The notes below the pieces were generated by a model. It was not told the DNA's origin. It did not search any database and saw only the letters and a list, made by a program, of their open reading frames with translations. DNA of 64,000 bases from Tubulanus polymorphus (Eukaryota > Nemertea > Palaeonemertea > Tubulaniformes > Tubulanidae), in assembly GCF_964204645.1 (NCBI RefSeq), contig NC_134025.1:18134001-18198000 (forward strand). The letters run 5' to 3'. Within the stretch, counting starts at the first letter, position 1. Each line of letters starts with the position of its first letter. Below are positions 23,460 to 35,368 of the stretch, piece by piece. The translations under genes were made by a program, and so were the position numbers.

Positions 23460-23655
23460 AACACTCAAATGTTTGAAACCCCCTTTTTTATTAACTATTT
23501 TTATACATTTCAACCAATATATTTTATATTTTTCACACTATATTCAAAAATATATCAGAGTAATAGGTAATAAGTGTCTTTTCATTTCAGAGGTTGAGAG
23601 GGGCGAGTGAGTGAAAATGAGCTCGACCTCTCGACCTCTGGTATGAAAAGACCGT
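23460..23655. repeat. Terminal region of piece E with palindrome
   Basis: The run AGAGTAATAGGTAATAAGTG through GGTTGAGAGGGGCGAGTGAG parallels 55068-55120 at the right end of piece B. CAGAGGTTGAGAGG (23591-23604) and CCTCTCGACCTCTG (23627-23640) form an inverted repeat, a small version of the terminal hairpin of piece B. A conserved block (AAACCCCCTTTTTTTATTAA, 23479-23498) matches, as its complement, the sequence downstream of the C2H2 gene at 49530-49562. Confidence 0.6.
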
Positions 23656-23689
23656 CATGTAATTAGCTGATAATGACGGTGTTGCTGAA

Positions 23690-24540
23690 AATAAAACCGT
23701 CGTCAATGTCTCAGGTCAGAGCTGGAACGTTCTTCAAGATGTTTTGACCAACACATCAATCAGCGTCATACCAATATCCGGTACGGTAACTAAGCGCGAT
23801 ATCGTTCGCGACGCGTCAAAAATCTACGATTCACTTGGATACTTGTCACCGATCATTATTAATGCAAGAATTCTTAACCAGGATTTATGGAAAGTACCGA
23901 ACTTAACTTGGGACGACCAAGTATCGCCGGAGATTTTCAAAAGATGGTTTGCGATCGCTGAGGATTTAGAATTTGCGTCACATTTTAGTTTCAATCGCAA
24001 ACTGTTCAGCGTTTCACCGATCGACGGCACGGAATATCAGCTTCATATCTTTTGTGATAGTAGAACGTCCAGTTATAGTTGTTCCGCTTATCTCTTCGTA
24101 AATGGCCAGACGTCATAGTGTATGGCTAAATCTCGCGTAGCGCCACTAAAGCAGATTTCAATACCTCGATTAGAGTTGTTGGCGGCAGTGATTGGGTCGC
24201 GCCTATCTCGGCATGTACGACAGATTCGGTGGATTCTTTGAACGATTGGTTGGTTTAGTGAAACTCAAAGAAAACGTTAAGGCTAGCGAAACTAGGGTTT
24301 ACCGAATTACAAACCGTAGTCACCGAAATAGAGCCCGCATTGAACGACCGTCCGATTACCGCCGTATTCAAGATCCGCAATGTCAGATCCGCAACCGTTA
24401 ACGCCATCGCAATTATTTATGGGTCGTCAAATTAGCGGTATACCATACAAATTAGTTAATATCGACGACTTACCCGATCCCGACTACATTCAACATTCAG
24501 ACGTTCAGAACGCGCGGCTCGAATGCGTGCCTATAGCGTG
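23690..24540 (+). pseudogene. BEL/Pao retrotransposon polymerase/integrase fragment
   Basis: The region 23744-24118 matches the A17/RNase H part of BEL/Pao polyproteins (TKRDIVRDASKIYDSLGYLS, then LHIFCDSR). It continues as KSRVAPLKQISIPRLELLAA after a stop at 24116. At about 24200 it jumps to an integrase C-terminal part (RFGGFFERLVGLVK), which is then frameshifted; the other frame reads VVTEIEPALNDRPITAVFK. The reverse transcriptase itself and most of the integrase are missing. It is probably the same element as 17800-18704. Confidence 0.7.
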
Positions 24541-24799
24541 CTGATTGTGAATTGCTTACGCAATCCTATCTGTAAATGTGAAGACCTCTAGGGCATTATG
24601 TTTTCTATTAAACCTTATCCCACAAACGGGACTGCTAATAGGTTGATTTTGATGGCATGGAAATACTGTCAAAATTAAAATAGCATTTTGACGCGTCAAA
24701 CGACGCGTCAGATTCATTTCATTAAAAATTTTATCTCATTTTCAAATGAGATAAAATCATGCATTTAATCATTATGCATTTAATTAAGATGTATATGGT

Positions 24800-25225
24800 C
24801 CAGAGGGTTTGGGTTAAGGTAGGTTGAGGGCTATGTGTAGGTAAAACATTGACCAACTGTATTTGGCTGCGTCGTTGGTCTAGCAGTGTCACTGCGCAAG
24901 CTGCTTGCAGGCCTGAGTTCGAATACTGTTCTTTTCTCTCTGTTGTATTGTCTCTACAAATTGTTTGAGTCGCGGGATTAGTGTGGGATTCTAATTAGAG
25001 CAAATTACTATGAGCAGAATTGCCCATATATAACAGAAATAATGCCTCGTCGGTGATCCTGTACCCAAAAACTGACCTGATCAGGGTTTGCAAGGGTTGA
25101 TTCCTTACCGCCAACATAAACCCTTCATTGGTCTATTATTGCCCAAGGTTTCTTTGGACAGGTTGCTACTACTAGGCGGCCACAAGTCTGTATTGTATAT
25201 TATGTAGCAATAATAATAATACACT
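24800..25225 (+). mobile_element. tRNA-derived SINE
   Basis: A leader (GGTTAAGGTAGGTTGAGGGC) precedes a tRNA-like head. The A-box-like word is TTGGTCTAGCAGTG (about 24873) and the B-box-like word is GAGTTCGAATAC (about 24917). An unrelated body follows and the element ends in a short (AAT)n tail at 25208-25222. The leader also occurs at about 37990-38080. Pol III transcription and mobilisation by a LINE partner are the family norm. Confidence 0.6.
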
Positions 25226-25514
25226 GAATTGGATACCAGCAAAACCAGATGGCGCGACAAAACACCGGGTTATTCGTAATGAAAATCAGTTCATTTTCAA
25301 TGAAATTTGAACTTTACTTTTAGGCTTTCAAATGAGAAAATTATCAAACGACTCATCGAATAGATATAAGATTCCCTTTCTCACTCAGTGGATGGTATTG
25401 ATTTCACTGAAAATTGATATACTAATCAGAAAAGTTGACTCGTATTTAATTGAAATGTAGAAGAAATTGAAGCGCGGTAACCCAGTGCCACTAGCGATCC
25501 ACTAGTAGCCTTGC

Positions 25515-25632
25515 CGGTATCCCATTGTAACAGCTCCCGCGAAGAGCTTTCGAAGCAGGGGTGAATCTAGGGACGGTGGGACCCCGAAGAGCTTTCGAAG
25601 CAGGGGTGAATCTAGGGACGGTGGGACCCGAG
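25515..25632. repeat. 46-bp direct repeat, two copies
   Basis: The unit GAAGAGCTTTCGAAGCAGGG... through ...GGTGGGACCC occurs at about 25541-25585 and again at 25587-25630. It gives rise to a short repetitive open frame on the minus strand that is not a gene. Confidence 0.7.
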
Positions 25633-25639
25633 AGACCAG

Positions 25640-28600
25640 GGCCACTTCCCCTCGAAGTTCCGAGCGTGTATTTCTTATTTTCCCGAATACTGTCGGCTTG
25701 AGATTTATGTTGTCTACTCATTTCCTCTTGAATTAGTTCTCAAATGCAACAATTGCACAATTGTGCACATGGAATTTGAAATATTCTGGCGGATGACCCC
25801 CAGATCCCCAGATTAGCACGCTCTAATAGAGCAAACCAGGTCCGGTTCAAATTTTGGACCGGTCTAAATCTTTATGTGTGGTCATGATTCTGAATCTCTG
25901 CGGTAGATGTCTCGACCTCTGCGGTTGAGTGTGAGTCCAGTTTATTAAGTTTTAAATACTCTTATTACCGTTTATGTATTCATTTTTTATGTACTGTTTT
26001 TCCCTCCCTATTCTCTAGCGCGTAATTCGTATTCGCATGTCTCATAATTCGTATTCGCATGAATCACGTTCAAACGATATTTTCTGCGTGATACAATAAA
26101 ATCGAATACGCAAAAATGTCTTAACCTGACAGAGGATCGAATTGGTCAAATGAAGAGTATCCTGCTCTACTTGGAATCTGGAAGCAAGACTTCATCCAGG
26201 CCCAGTTGATTATTCAGCATATGGCGACATCTTGTGGGCCCGGTGAACCCTCACCAAAATTTGGTGAACGCGATTCTAGGTTCATAGAAACAGGCCAATA
26301 GTGGTGCTTAACATAGGAAAAGATTACATATTAACATGACAACAACCAGATCAGGGTTAAGAGAACATTTAAAGACATTTAGATAATATGGTGAAAAGGG
26401 AGATCATCACTCGGCAAATACGACCCCAGGGTGTCTATCTTGGAAATCCTGTAAGTACGATAATGCCTAGAATTCTTGATGGATTTCCATGAAATATTTG
26501 GGACGATTGGGGCGCGTATAATTAAAATGCGGGTTATTGGTAATTAAATATGGCCATTAGGGCAGCTATCTTGAATTTCCTGTAAGCGCGAAATTTCAGG
26601 CGGATTTTCGTGAAACTTACTGTGAGGATTGAGGCAAGTGAGATGTCTATTTGGAGATCCTCGACCATCAAATATGGCCGATAGGGCAGCCATCTGAATT
26701 TCTAGTTAGCGATACAGCCCATAATTCTTGATGGATTTCCATGAATCGTGATGTGATGAGTAGAAACAGGTAGATTCATCCGAAGTAAATGAACAGTTGT
26801 GAATGAACAGAAGTGAGCTCAGCTTTTTTATAAAATATGCAATATGTTTACGTTACCTATCTTCAATTTCCCGCGGAGACATACCTGGCTTTGTCACATT
26901 CTAGTTTTGTCATTTATCAGTTGTATAAAGATTTGATTTCAATGGGATTTGAAGCTTATTTTAAAGAAAATTTAAACTAATTTGAATTACTCAAATTCAA
27001 GTCACGTTTTGCGTATTTTTGGTTTTGTGATCTCGTGTATATGAAAACGCTTATATGAAGAATATATATATAGTACGCTAATGCAATGATTTGTAACTAG
27101 TTAACAAGACCCTTCAACTTATCGGTCATCAATAATGTTAGGTGTATTCAGAATTTGGGTGTGGTTCCTATTCTGCTGGAAAACTAGTAGCGCTTTAGGG
27201 GTAAATGAATACGTTCGAATCTATCAATAGATCGTTAAAATGATGTCTTATAGCTCGATTGTGGGTTTGAATTTTCACGTTAGGTGTACATACGCATATA
27301 CGTTAGAAAAGCTCCATGGCTTCTATTTCTAATCTTTATGATAGTCTATCTTTCAAAGATAAACCGATGAAGAAAGCTGCGTGCCGTACTTAAACCGAAT
27401 ACTAGAAAATGCTTTTGGTGAATTTCGGTAACATGCGATTTCAATAATCTTAAAATATAATAACGTAAAAACTCCCGGATGGAGCGCAAAACATATGAGT
27501 GGCTTAGATGCATTTCGATAAAGTACAGGTTCAACCACAGTGTGTCTTTCTATGAATATATTGAGTGATTCTTATTGATCCATCTTTATAAAGGGCGTGT
27601 TTCTTGAATGTACATGGATATGAATGTGTGCTATAGATATTCGACGTCGCTCAAAACACTGGTATACGGTATGTCTATGAAACAAAACCGATGACCAGAA
27701 CAAACTACACGTTATATATCATACACATGTTTTTTCATTCGTAGGGAACTCCCGTAATTTTTTTTGAATAGTTGAGAAACGGCGTTGTGTCGGAATGGAT
27801 CATCGTGAGAGGCCTGTAAAGGATACTATATTGACACTTGAAGAAAACCGCATTTCCGTGATAAAAAGATTAAGAAAATGGTTTTGCGAACTTAATGTAT
27901 CAATTGATTATCCAGAAAAAAATACATGTGCATGTATAATGAAGTTCTTTTCATTCGAGCAATTCATTCGAATTGCCTTTTGTAAATAAGCATGTTAAAA
28001 GGCCCGTGCGATTGAGAAAGTGAGTGACGGATTAATGAATGTTGTTAATAAGTATCCGAAACTGTGTTTCACAATGCATAATGTGAAATAAATAAGAAAA
28101 GCAAGAAATTGAATGAATATGAAATTGATTTGAATTGATAAGCACTGCAAACTGTAATGTTTTTACGAATTAACTATTGAAAACAGCAAACCGTTCTTAC
28201 GAAATTGTGACCTAATCTAATGAAATATTGCACTCACCATTTTCATTGGTTAAAGTCTAAATCACCGTGGCTAGAAGAAAAGTCCACTGTTACGCTGTGT
28301 ATTTCCGATTCAGAAATACCAAACTTGTGATGTACAACGTTAACACTGATGTCGTAATGTCAGGAACGTGATGATTGCCTGAAACGCTTCTAAACAATCG
28401 ATACCAAGCGAAATAGATTCCGCACATGATATTATATATGCGGATGAAAATCAATGTGATGCCATCTAGAAATGCCTCCTCTGTCAAAATTTTAGGATTC
28501 AACTTTAGCTCAAATATCTTAATCCATAGATCATTCAACTGATCTGGTAGCATTCTGGATCGTTCAATTAGTGCTTATGCACGATAGGGAGGGAGGGGCT

Positions 28601-29500
28601 CAGCGAAAATGCAAGCAACTGCGTATGGGAGAGGGAGGGGATCTAAGCAGACGTACGCACCATCTGATGCCATTTTTCTGTTACAGGATTGAGAAAACGA
28701 TACAGTATTGGTTTACAATGCGCTATACTTCAATGAAACAAAGAAGCAATTTAATCACATCTTGTGTTGTTCTAACGATCACCGTGGTGGCCGCATCGGC
28801 CAAATTTTGAAAAAAATGATATGATTCTGGTCGTGTCCAGTTAGACTTCGGCTTGGCTTAACTATACCTTACACAGCCGTGTAGGTTCACGATTTGAAGT
28901 GATTCGGTTTATATCAAATACAATTTGAAGTGAATCGGCTCATATCAATACACCGCTCGGTGCACAGAGTTACTACGATATCGCCGTGATTCGTTCAGCT
29001 TATACAGGTCGAATCCCATTTATTGATCTGTATGATATGTGTGTTGCTTTGTTACTAATTGCATATTTAGGATTTAAACCACTTGATTTTATGTAAGCAA
29101 ATAAGGAAATAAATCACTAGTACATACGTTTATTCCCTGTTGACTCTATTTATTGTCTCGATTTTAATTCAATATTCTTTTTGCATCCATTGAACTCATC
29201 GTGTATATTTTAAATTCTACTACGTATTCGACGTGGTGGTGAAAAAGTCTAGAGAAAAACATTTTAGTTTTAAAGAGAATAACTGCGGTCAACAATGCGT
29301 TAATATGTTGAATGATTAAATCCTTTGAGCTCGGAAACAATGGGGATTAATAAGATTAAAGGTTTTGTTAAATATAACAAAAAATACTGCCTTGCTATTG
29401 TCAGATTGAGTCAGGTGGAACTTGAATTTAGCCCACATGCTTAAGTTGTTAATCAAAATTACTGTTCACAATCATAAATCATTTATTTCCAATTTTTTCA
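25640..29500. other. Host-like intergenic DNA
   Basis: No gene I can support. At 26420-26760 a unit of about 130 bp is repeated roughly three times in degenerate form; its signatures are TATGGCC-ATAGGGCAGC, ATCTTG(A)ATTTCCTG and GGATTTCCATGAA. Short open frames (27346-27538, 28290-28553, 28571-28810) show no domains. Confidence 0.5.
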
Positions 29501-29519
29501 TTAATAACATTAAAATGGA

Positions 29520-30297
29520 CTTCGAGGGAAAAGGAAGGTTTGTTCTTTTGAGGAATATGACTGGAGGGATAATGATTGAGGGATTTAGGCAGGAATACGC
29601 TCTCCAGCAGTCGCTCATGATTGTTGTTCCCGGCAGTATCCACTTTTCGATAATCGGTATCAGGGTATCGCTATCACGTTTATCGACACTGACCATAAAC
29701 ACATTCTTATTATTCCCTCTCTCAAAGCCCCCGAAAACCCATTGCCCATCGACGCATCGTCCTCGGTTGAATTTCCGTTTTCCGAACTTGCTTTCATCGA
29801 TTTCCACTACTTTTCCTGGTCCGCCTATGGCTTTACAATTGTCAAAAAACAACCAGTTCGCAAACTTCACGGAAAAAACTAGCCCAGTCGACAATAGTTT
29901 TGCTGGATAAGCCCATTTCAGTCTGTATAACGGTCTGCTGTACTCCGCGCGATAACCAATACGTTATTTCTAATATCTCTGCGATCGTTAAGTTAGATTT
30001 AGAAAACCAACTGTCGTCTCGAACCGACTTAAACCGTTGGTGTAACACACCATCAACACGTTTTTGGCAACTCCACCGCCATCCTTCACTCGCAGATTTT
30101 TTGCTGATGTCCAATGACAATTTCATTTCATCATTACAAACCGGACACTGACGTGAAGCTGCAATCAATTTACGATCCATTAACCAGTCAATAGTTCCAC
30201 GTCTTGTATTCATGATTGTTCCAATTAATTCTTTATAGGTGATGACTTTTTTCTTATCGTCTCTCTCATCAATCATGTTTATTGTTCCACTTCGCAA
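29520..30297 (-). pseudogene. Merlin-type (IS1595/ISXO2-like) DNA transposon transposase fragment
   Basis: The N-terminal part (30297-29842) has a CPVC zinc-binding pair, a W-rich helper region (SEGWRWSCQKRVDGVLHQR) and a helix-turn-helix-like stretch (SRGVQQTVIQTEMGLSSKTI). A one-step frame change near 29880 leads to the catalytic part (29894-29472), with GGPGKVVEIDESKFGKRKFN (first catalytic D) and LPGTTIMSDCWRAYS (second D). The third catalytic residue region (normally NHS-NF...TGAHT-NIE) is absent, replaced by unrelated sequence after about 29600. No terminal inverted repeats were found. Dead transposon. Confidence 0.8.
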
Positions 30298-30299
30298 AG

Positions 30300-30840
30300 T
30301 GATCTAAAAATGAGCCTAGAGCCATACTCCATATTAGCCAATTTTTAATTCGACCGTTCATAACCTTTCATTTCGGCTCATTTCTATTGGCCAAACTTTG
30401 ATAACAAAGTGTTATGGAACAATGAACGGTAAACAGGTTAACCGCAAACAAATGTGGAAATATGATTACCACTAGCACTTGTTCAGCTTCGTTGAACAAT
30501 GCATTGATTTAGATTTATTCATTGCTTCTATTCAATATACCGCGCATTAACACACTTGTTAGTGGGCTGCAGCCGTTAGTACAGGGCCTGTAATTATCAA
30601 AACCACTAGTTTTAAAATCCTAAGTAAATTACTAATTACCACTTTAATTTCGGTGTGACTATTTCCTGTCAAAGTTGCCTGTTTAGAATCTTGACCCAAG
30701 CAAATCGAATTAAGTACTAGCACTAAAACCCTAATTTGTCATTGTTTCTGCAATTGTTTACCGATTCGTTGATGCACGTGCATCGATTCCAAAAAGTATT
30801 AATGCTTAACTCTCGCAACGATATCCTCACACAAACTGAT
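30300..30840. other. Intergenic DNA
   Basis: No gene or repeat recognised. It contains the probable upstream region of the DUF3987-type pseudogene. Confidence 0.5.
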
Positions 30841-30841
30841 C

Positions 30842-32390
30842 ATGGAGTCGAAGTATACAGCCCGCGTCGACGCATGTTACCAGTTGCCGCTACCCGATGA
30901 TGTAGCCGACAATTTGACCATAGACATCTTGAAACAGTACTCAAACACTCGTGCTTTTCCGTTGGAATATATCTTAATGCCGACGATTACAGCTGCAGCG
31001 TACTTCATGCATCGTTCTCAAATACATGCCTTTAAATCGTACTGACAACCAAACATTTTGTTTTGCATGGCTATCGGATCGTCCGGTACAAATAAAAGCG
31101 GCGCTATGGATTTAGTTAGAGAAGCAGTCGTTTCAGTCGAATCCGTATCGGATATGAAACCTGAGGATTCACATATCAATCAATGTAAGTTGAATTACGT
31201 TTTTCCTTATTATAAAAAAATTATTTCAACAGGCACCTTTCAACAGACCACACATACTTTAATCTATGACACTTTCATTGCAGCAACTACAGTAGAATCG
31301 CTACTTAAAGTGATGCAGACAACCCCAAATTTGATTCAACTATGGGACGAGATGACGACGTGGACTGGCACTCTCGGTCTTTATAAACCAAACGCAGCCG
31401 CCGACTACGATCGCAGTATCTACTGCACAGCATACAATGGACCGGCCTCAATGAAGAAACAAAATTGCCAAGGTAAAAACTGTTTACCACCATTTCCGCC
31501 AATGTTAAAAATTATGTGTTCATGTGTCATAAAGCCCTTAATTGTATTTCCTTTTTTTATAGTTACTATACTAGTGGAGAATCCGACGCTCAATATTTGT
31601 GGCATGTCACATCCGGATGCCACATGCAAGTTGCTCGACCAAGAAAAATCACAAAGGACGACGGGTTGTACAGTCGCTTTTTGATGGTTCTCCCTAAACC
31701 TGTTTTCCCTAGGGATCCGGACTCCATTGGATATGTCAACGCACAGACTCCATCTTTGCAACGGTAAGAAATAAAATAAATTCCAAAACTTCATACTTTA
31801 CAATTATTGTACATTGATTCTTTGTCGTTTAACTACAGTATTGCCTTTTTCGTTTCAGCCTATTGTATATGGTACACGCTAGCTACGTAGGAGGGTTTCA
31901 TGTATACGAATACGACGACGATGCTAAGGAGGTTATTAAAGAAAATTGGGCAAAAACGCTGGACTTTCTTGAGGCCAATCACTACAAGAATCCATATCTT
32001 TCGGCAGTTTATAGCAAAGCCAAATGACAGTTACAACGAATGGCTATGGTCTTGCAAGCAACGAACGACGCTGCAACATTGTTGAGTCAAGTAGAGTGCG
32101 GCAAATCTTTGGACGATGTGTTCAACTGACAAATCGACGATCTACTGAAATTACAAAACAATGAAACTGTGACTGTTTTCAAATCAGAACAGAAATATGA
32201 GGCGTTTATTCACGCGATTACAAAGGAAACAGCTGTACGCGCACTCCGATTAATCAATCACATGATCACGCACAAACTGTTCTTGTCAGGAATTATCGAT
32301 AATGTGGGCGGTGATTTAAACGTGTTGCCGTCACGCCTGGCTACAAAAATACTCCTTACACCAGGGGCCGGTTTCATAGACATGGAATAG
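30842..32390 (+). pseudogene. DUF3987-type (primase/helicase-associated) protein, spliced, decayed
   Basis: It starts MESKYTARVDACYQLPLPDD. A P-loop-like stretch (GSSGTNKSGA, about 31075) and a conserved core (LWDEMTTWTGTLGLYKP; SIYCTAYNGPASM; LNICGMSHPDA) match the eukaryotic DUF3987 family as I know it. Introns are visible at about 31184-31231 (GTAAGT...CAG), 31474-31559 (GTAAAA...TAG) and 31766-31858 (GTAAGA...CAG). Stops at 31043, 32027 and 32128 and a frame change near 31625 disable it. The family is found scattered in invertebrate genomes, often multi-copy. Host gene or passenger of an element is undecided. Confidence 0.6.
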
Positions 32391-32393
32391 TTT

Positions 32394-32530
32394 GGTGCTA
32401 GCAATAAGGGTTATTCTGGGTATCAAATATATTCCCTGGGAATAGTAAGTGCTAGCACCAAATTTCTGTTTCGTAGACAAACTTTGTTGCTAGCAATAAC
32501 TATTCCCAGGGAATATATTTGATCCTAGCT
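32394..32530. repeat. Foldback/MITE-like inverted repeat
   Basis: The arms TATCAAATATATTCCCTGGG plus AATAGT (32420-32445) and ACTATTCCCAGGGAATATAT plus TTGATC (32499-32525) are complementary. Around them are further GCTAGCA words that pair in the same foldback. It lies between the DUF3987 pseudogene and the Myb/SANT-like gene. Confidence 0.6.
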
Positions 32531-32654
32531 ATAAGATATGCTAATTAGGTTCAATGTCATGGAAACTCAGATCCTCACAAAATTTATCCCATAATTCATT
32601 TCGTTGCTATGAGACAATAGAAACAACAACAACCATTCCAGACGAAAATGCAGA

Positions 32655-33114
32655 ATGAATGACAAGATGAATGTTGAAAATAAAGCTCCTCTTCCTGCAA
32701 AATCGTGGAAGAGAGGCATAAATTTCTCCCAGAAAGAAATCAGCATAATTTTAGAGCTGTGTTCCGAGAATGCCTCATTATTGCGATCAACGTTGAATAA
32801 TGATGTGACGATTAAATCAAAGCAAGAGGTCTGGAGTAGAATTACTGATGCAGTAAATAGTATTGGGGTTTGTCGGAGGGAGGTGAACGATATCAAATTA
32901 AAATGGAAAACGATGCAAGCAGAGGCTAAGAAAAAGTCAATTACGCACGCAAGAGATAGCAAACAGACAGGCGGTGGACCGCAACCTAATAATATCTCAG
33001 AGACGGATATTAAGAGAATCATATAGCTCTACAGTGGAAATCCTTCTTGGAACGGTATCCCCGGTGGTGGTGTGGAAAGCCAGGCACCAGTGATACTAGA
33101 TGATTCTCTTGTTG
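32655..33114 (+). pseudogene. Myb/SANT-like (NAIF1-type) DNA-binding protein, exon 1
   Basis: It encodes a three-helix Myb/SANT-like domain, about residues 18-100: WKRGINFSQKEISIILELC, an EVWSRITDAVNS helix and CRREVNDIKLKWKTMQAEAK. This is the arrangement of NAIF1-like and Harbinger-partner proteins. The donor GTAAGT is at 33115. One in-frame TAG at 33024 (after TDIKRII) falls where relatives continue, followed by LYSGNPSWNGIPGG. Apart from that stop the gene looks intact and splices in phase to the next two exons. Either a recent pseudogene or a sequencing/assembly error. Confidence 0.65.
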
Positions 33115-33255
33115 GTAAGTTTTCATTTTCTTAGTTTATCAATTGCCGAATTTTCACTCAAAATAGGCTCAAACCATTTTAGGCTAATGCATTTCTGAAT
33201 TTAATCGTAGGCCCTTGGCTATTGCTTTAATAAAGTCGAGATTATTGGGAGAACA

Positions 33256-33436
33256 AATAAAAAACCACCGTAGATTTGTAGAAATAGTTTATTTCCTGAC
33301 GGTTTCGAGCTTAATAAACCTCATCTTCAGAGAAACAATAAATTGTTCCTCCTGAAGCTGAGACTCTGAAGTTTAGTTTTAAGCTCGAAACCGTCAGGAA
33401 ATAAACTAATTCTACAAATCTACGGTGGGTTTTTAT
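33256..33436. repeat. Inverted repeat resembling Penelope-like element terminal sequence
   Basis: The 59-nt arms at 33256-33314 and 33379-33436 are complementary with few mismatches. The 64-nt centre has its own short inverted repeat (CTTCAG...CTGAAG). On the minus strand, CTGAAGATGAGG (33333-33322) with CGAAACCGTCAG nearby resembles the degraded hammerhead core carried in Penelope-like element ends. It lies within intron 1 of the Myb/SANT-like gene. Confidence 0.5.
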
Positions 33437-34196
33437 TCGTTAACTACTGGGTTTATATCAATTCACTACAGTCATACTAAATGAATTGTTGGCAATAGGT
33501 TCACTAGGAAGCAAACCTAGGGCCTAGGCTTAATCCCCAACTGCACCATACCTTGGCTTTCCTTAATCGAACCACACGCCAGCCCAGAGTCAATCCTGTT
33601 TTCCCAAAATCTGACCATCAAAATAATCCAAAAGTATCGCTTTAGGTCTACGTCACGCAGGTTTAGACTTAACATGATGATCTGTTTGAAGAGTTCATGG
33701 CTGTGTTCACACCCATCTCATTCATCTTTATAAACCAAAAAGTCCAACAAAGTAGATTGGAATGCTCAAATGATTCGATATAGGCCTAATCAGTCCTTTG
33801 CAGGCTTTTACTTTACTGCATGCAGGCCTCACATGGATTGGAGACTTGCCTTAATACACCGCCCTCCACAGTTTCAGATCATTTAATTGATCCATTCCTC
33901 TGCACTAGATTACATATGGTTTTGAATAAATGTACCATAGGCTCGATCAATTATTATAACTGCAATGTTGTGGAATTTATCAATCGTATTGCTTTTAAGC
34001 TACTTCCAACGAATGATTATTCATTCTGTGATCAAAACTTTTTTTTAAATTATTCAACCAAATTAATAGTTTTCATGACAAACTTTTCCATTTGTCACTA
34101 GCATGCGACAAAACTGACAAAACTATAAAAAATAATGGATATTAGTATAAAAGACTCCTGCGAGTGAGAAATAAATATGTTTCTTTATTATTTTAG

Positions 34197-34376
34197 AAAT
34201 CGATCTGAATAAACTCATGCTTGGACTGAGTGCAGACAAGCAGATTATATCAGTGGATGATCAGTTTATCGTTCCGAGTACATCCACTGCTGATCAACTG
34301 ACGGAACAAACCTCAATCGACACAGCAACCGAGCCACAATCAGAACCCGTTGCTTCTTCATCTTCATCTATTAAAG
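34197..34376 (+). CDS. Myb/SANT-like (NAIF1-type) protein, exon 2
   Basis: Acceptor TTTTAG before 34197; donor GTAACT after 34376. It encodes a low-complexity linker (EIDLNKLMLGLSADKQ, then STSTADQ and a serine run). Both ends carry one base over, which fits exons 1 and 3. Confidence 0.6.
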
Positions 34377-34439
34377 GTAACTTTCACTTTGAATCCAGGA
34401 AGAAAGACACTCTAAATATTTGGATGGATATATGAAAGC

Positions 34440-35368
34440 TGTGGGTACTGGAGTGTGTAATGGGTAGTGTAGTGTGATCTGTATGCATTTGTGGCCAGCA
34501 CACAGATCACATTATTCATTGGGGTTTGGTCCAGGACTCGCGAGATTTTCAACAACACGGGAGTAACGTGTAATAAATGATGACTTGAATTGCATGACTA
34601 CCTACCACCCTTCATTATTGTTGGAAAACTAAACGTTCGGCACTGACTAAAAATTAGTAATAACATTTCAGAATTTTAACTTAGGTTCTATCTCATTTTT
34701 ATTTTACAATTGCGATTGGTATAATTCTTTTTAAACGGCCGTTAAGGCTTCATGTTTCGTCTGCAATTCACTGCAAATAGTTACGCAACTACGCACATTT
34801 CAGTGTTTTTGGCAGCTGTACACTCAATCGGCACCGTTCGCGACTAGCTTCACTGCGGAATTATCATTAATTAATATCGCCATATCACATCATCAACTTA
34901 TATTGTGCCTTAAAACCCTAACAGCCGAAATAATTGAAATGTACACACGATTTCTATCATTGAAAATTGAGAGTGGCCATGTTTGTCTTTGCTGCTTCGC
35001 GTAAATCCCGCGCGGTGGCGCAACCGCGCGGAGTGGGGCCGATACGTCCAGTAGTAACTAGCCATGACTATTGACAGTTCTTGATTATCATTAAGTTTGA
35101 ATAAATATAGTATATGGGCTCAAAGCAGTTGCTCAAAGATATATTGTAGTTCATTTCAAAATCCCAGGTTAGGTCTTAGTGTACAACTGTTGGTTTCATA
35201 AGAGGCAACAATATATTTAAAGTATCGAATGCAAAAAATTACACTCCCTGTGCTAGGGGATTCACCTGCACTTTCCATACCTGATAAAATTAAATCTTTT
35301 GGTTTAATGGAAACAGACAATAAACTGTTATCGTAATCTTGATGCATATCGGCATCATCTTATTTCAG
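34440..35368. other. Intron 2 of the Myb/SANT-like gene
   Basis: Long intron with no gene seen. A GC-rich patch at 35005-35040 stands out (CCGCGCGGTGGCGCAACCGC). Confidence 0.5.

Noticed and set aside
27346-27538. Two overlapping minus-strand open frames of about 60 codons
   Set aside because: No domain, no splice context, and two frames open at once suggests chance.
28733-28810. Signal-peptide-like run followed directly by a stop
   Set aside because: No downstream exon or domain; probably chance in intergenic DNA.
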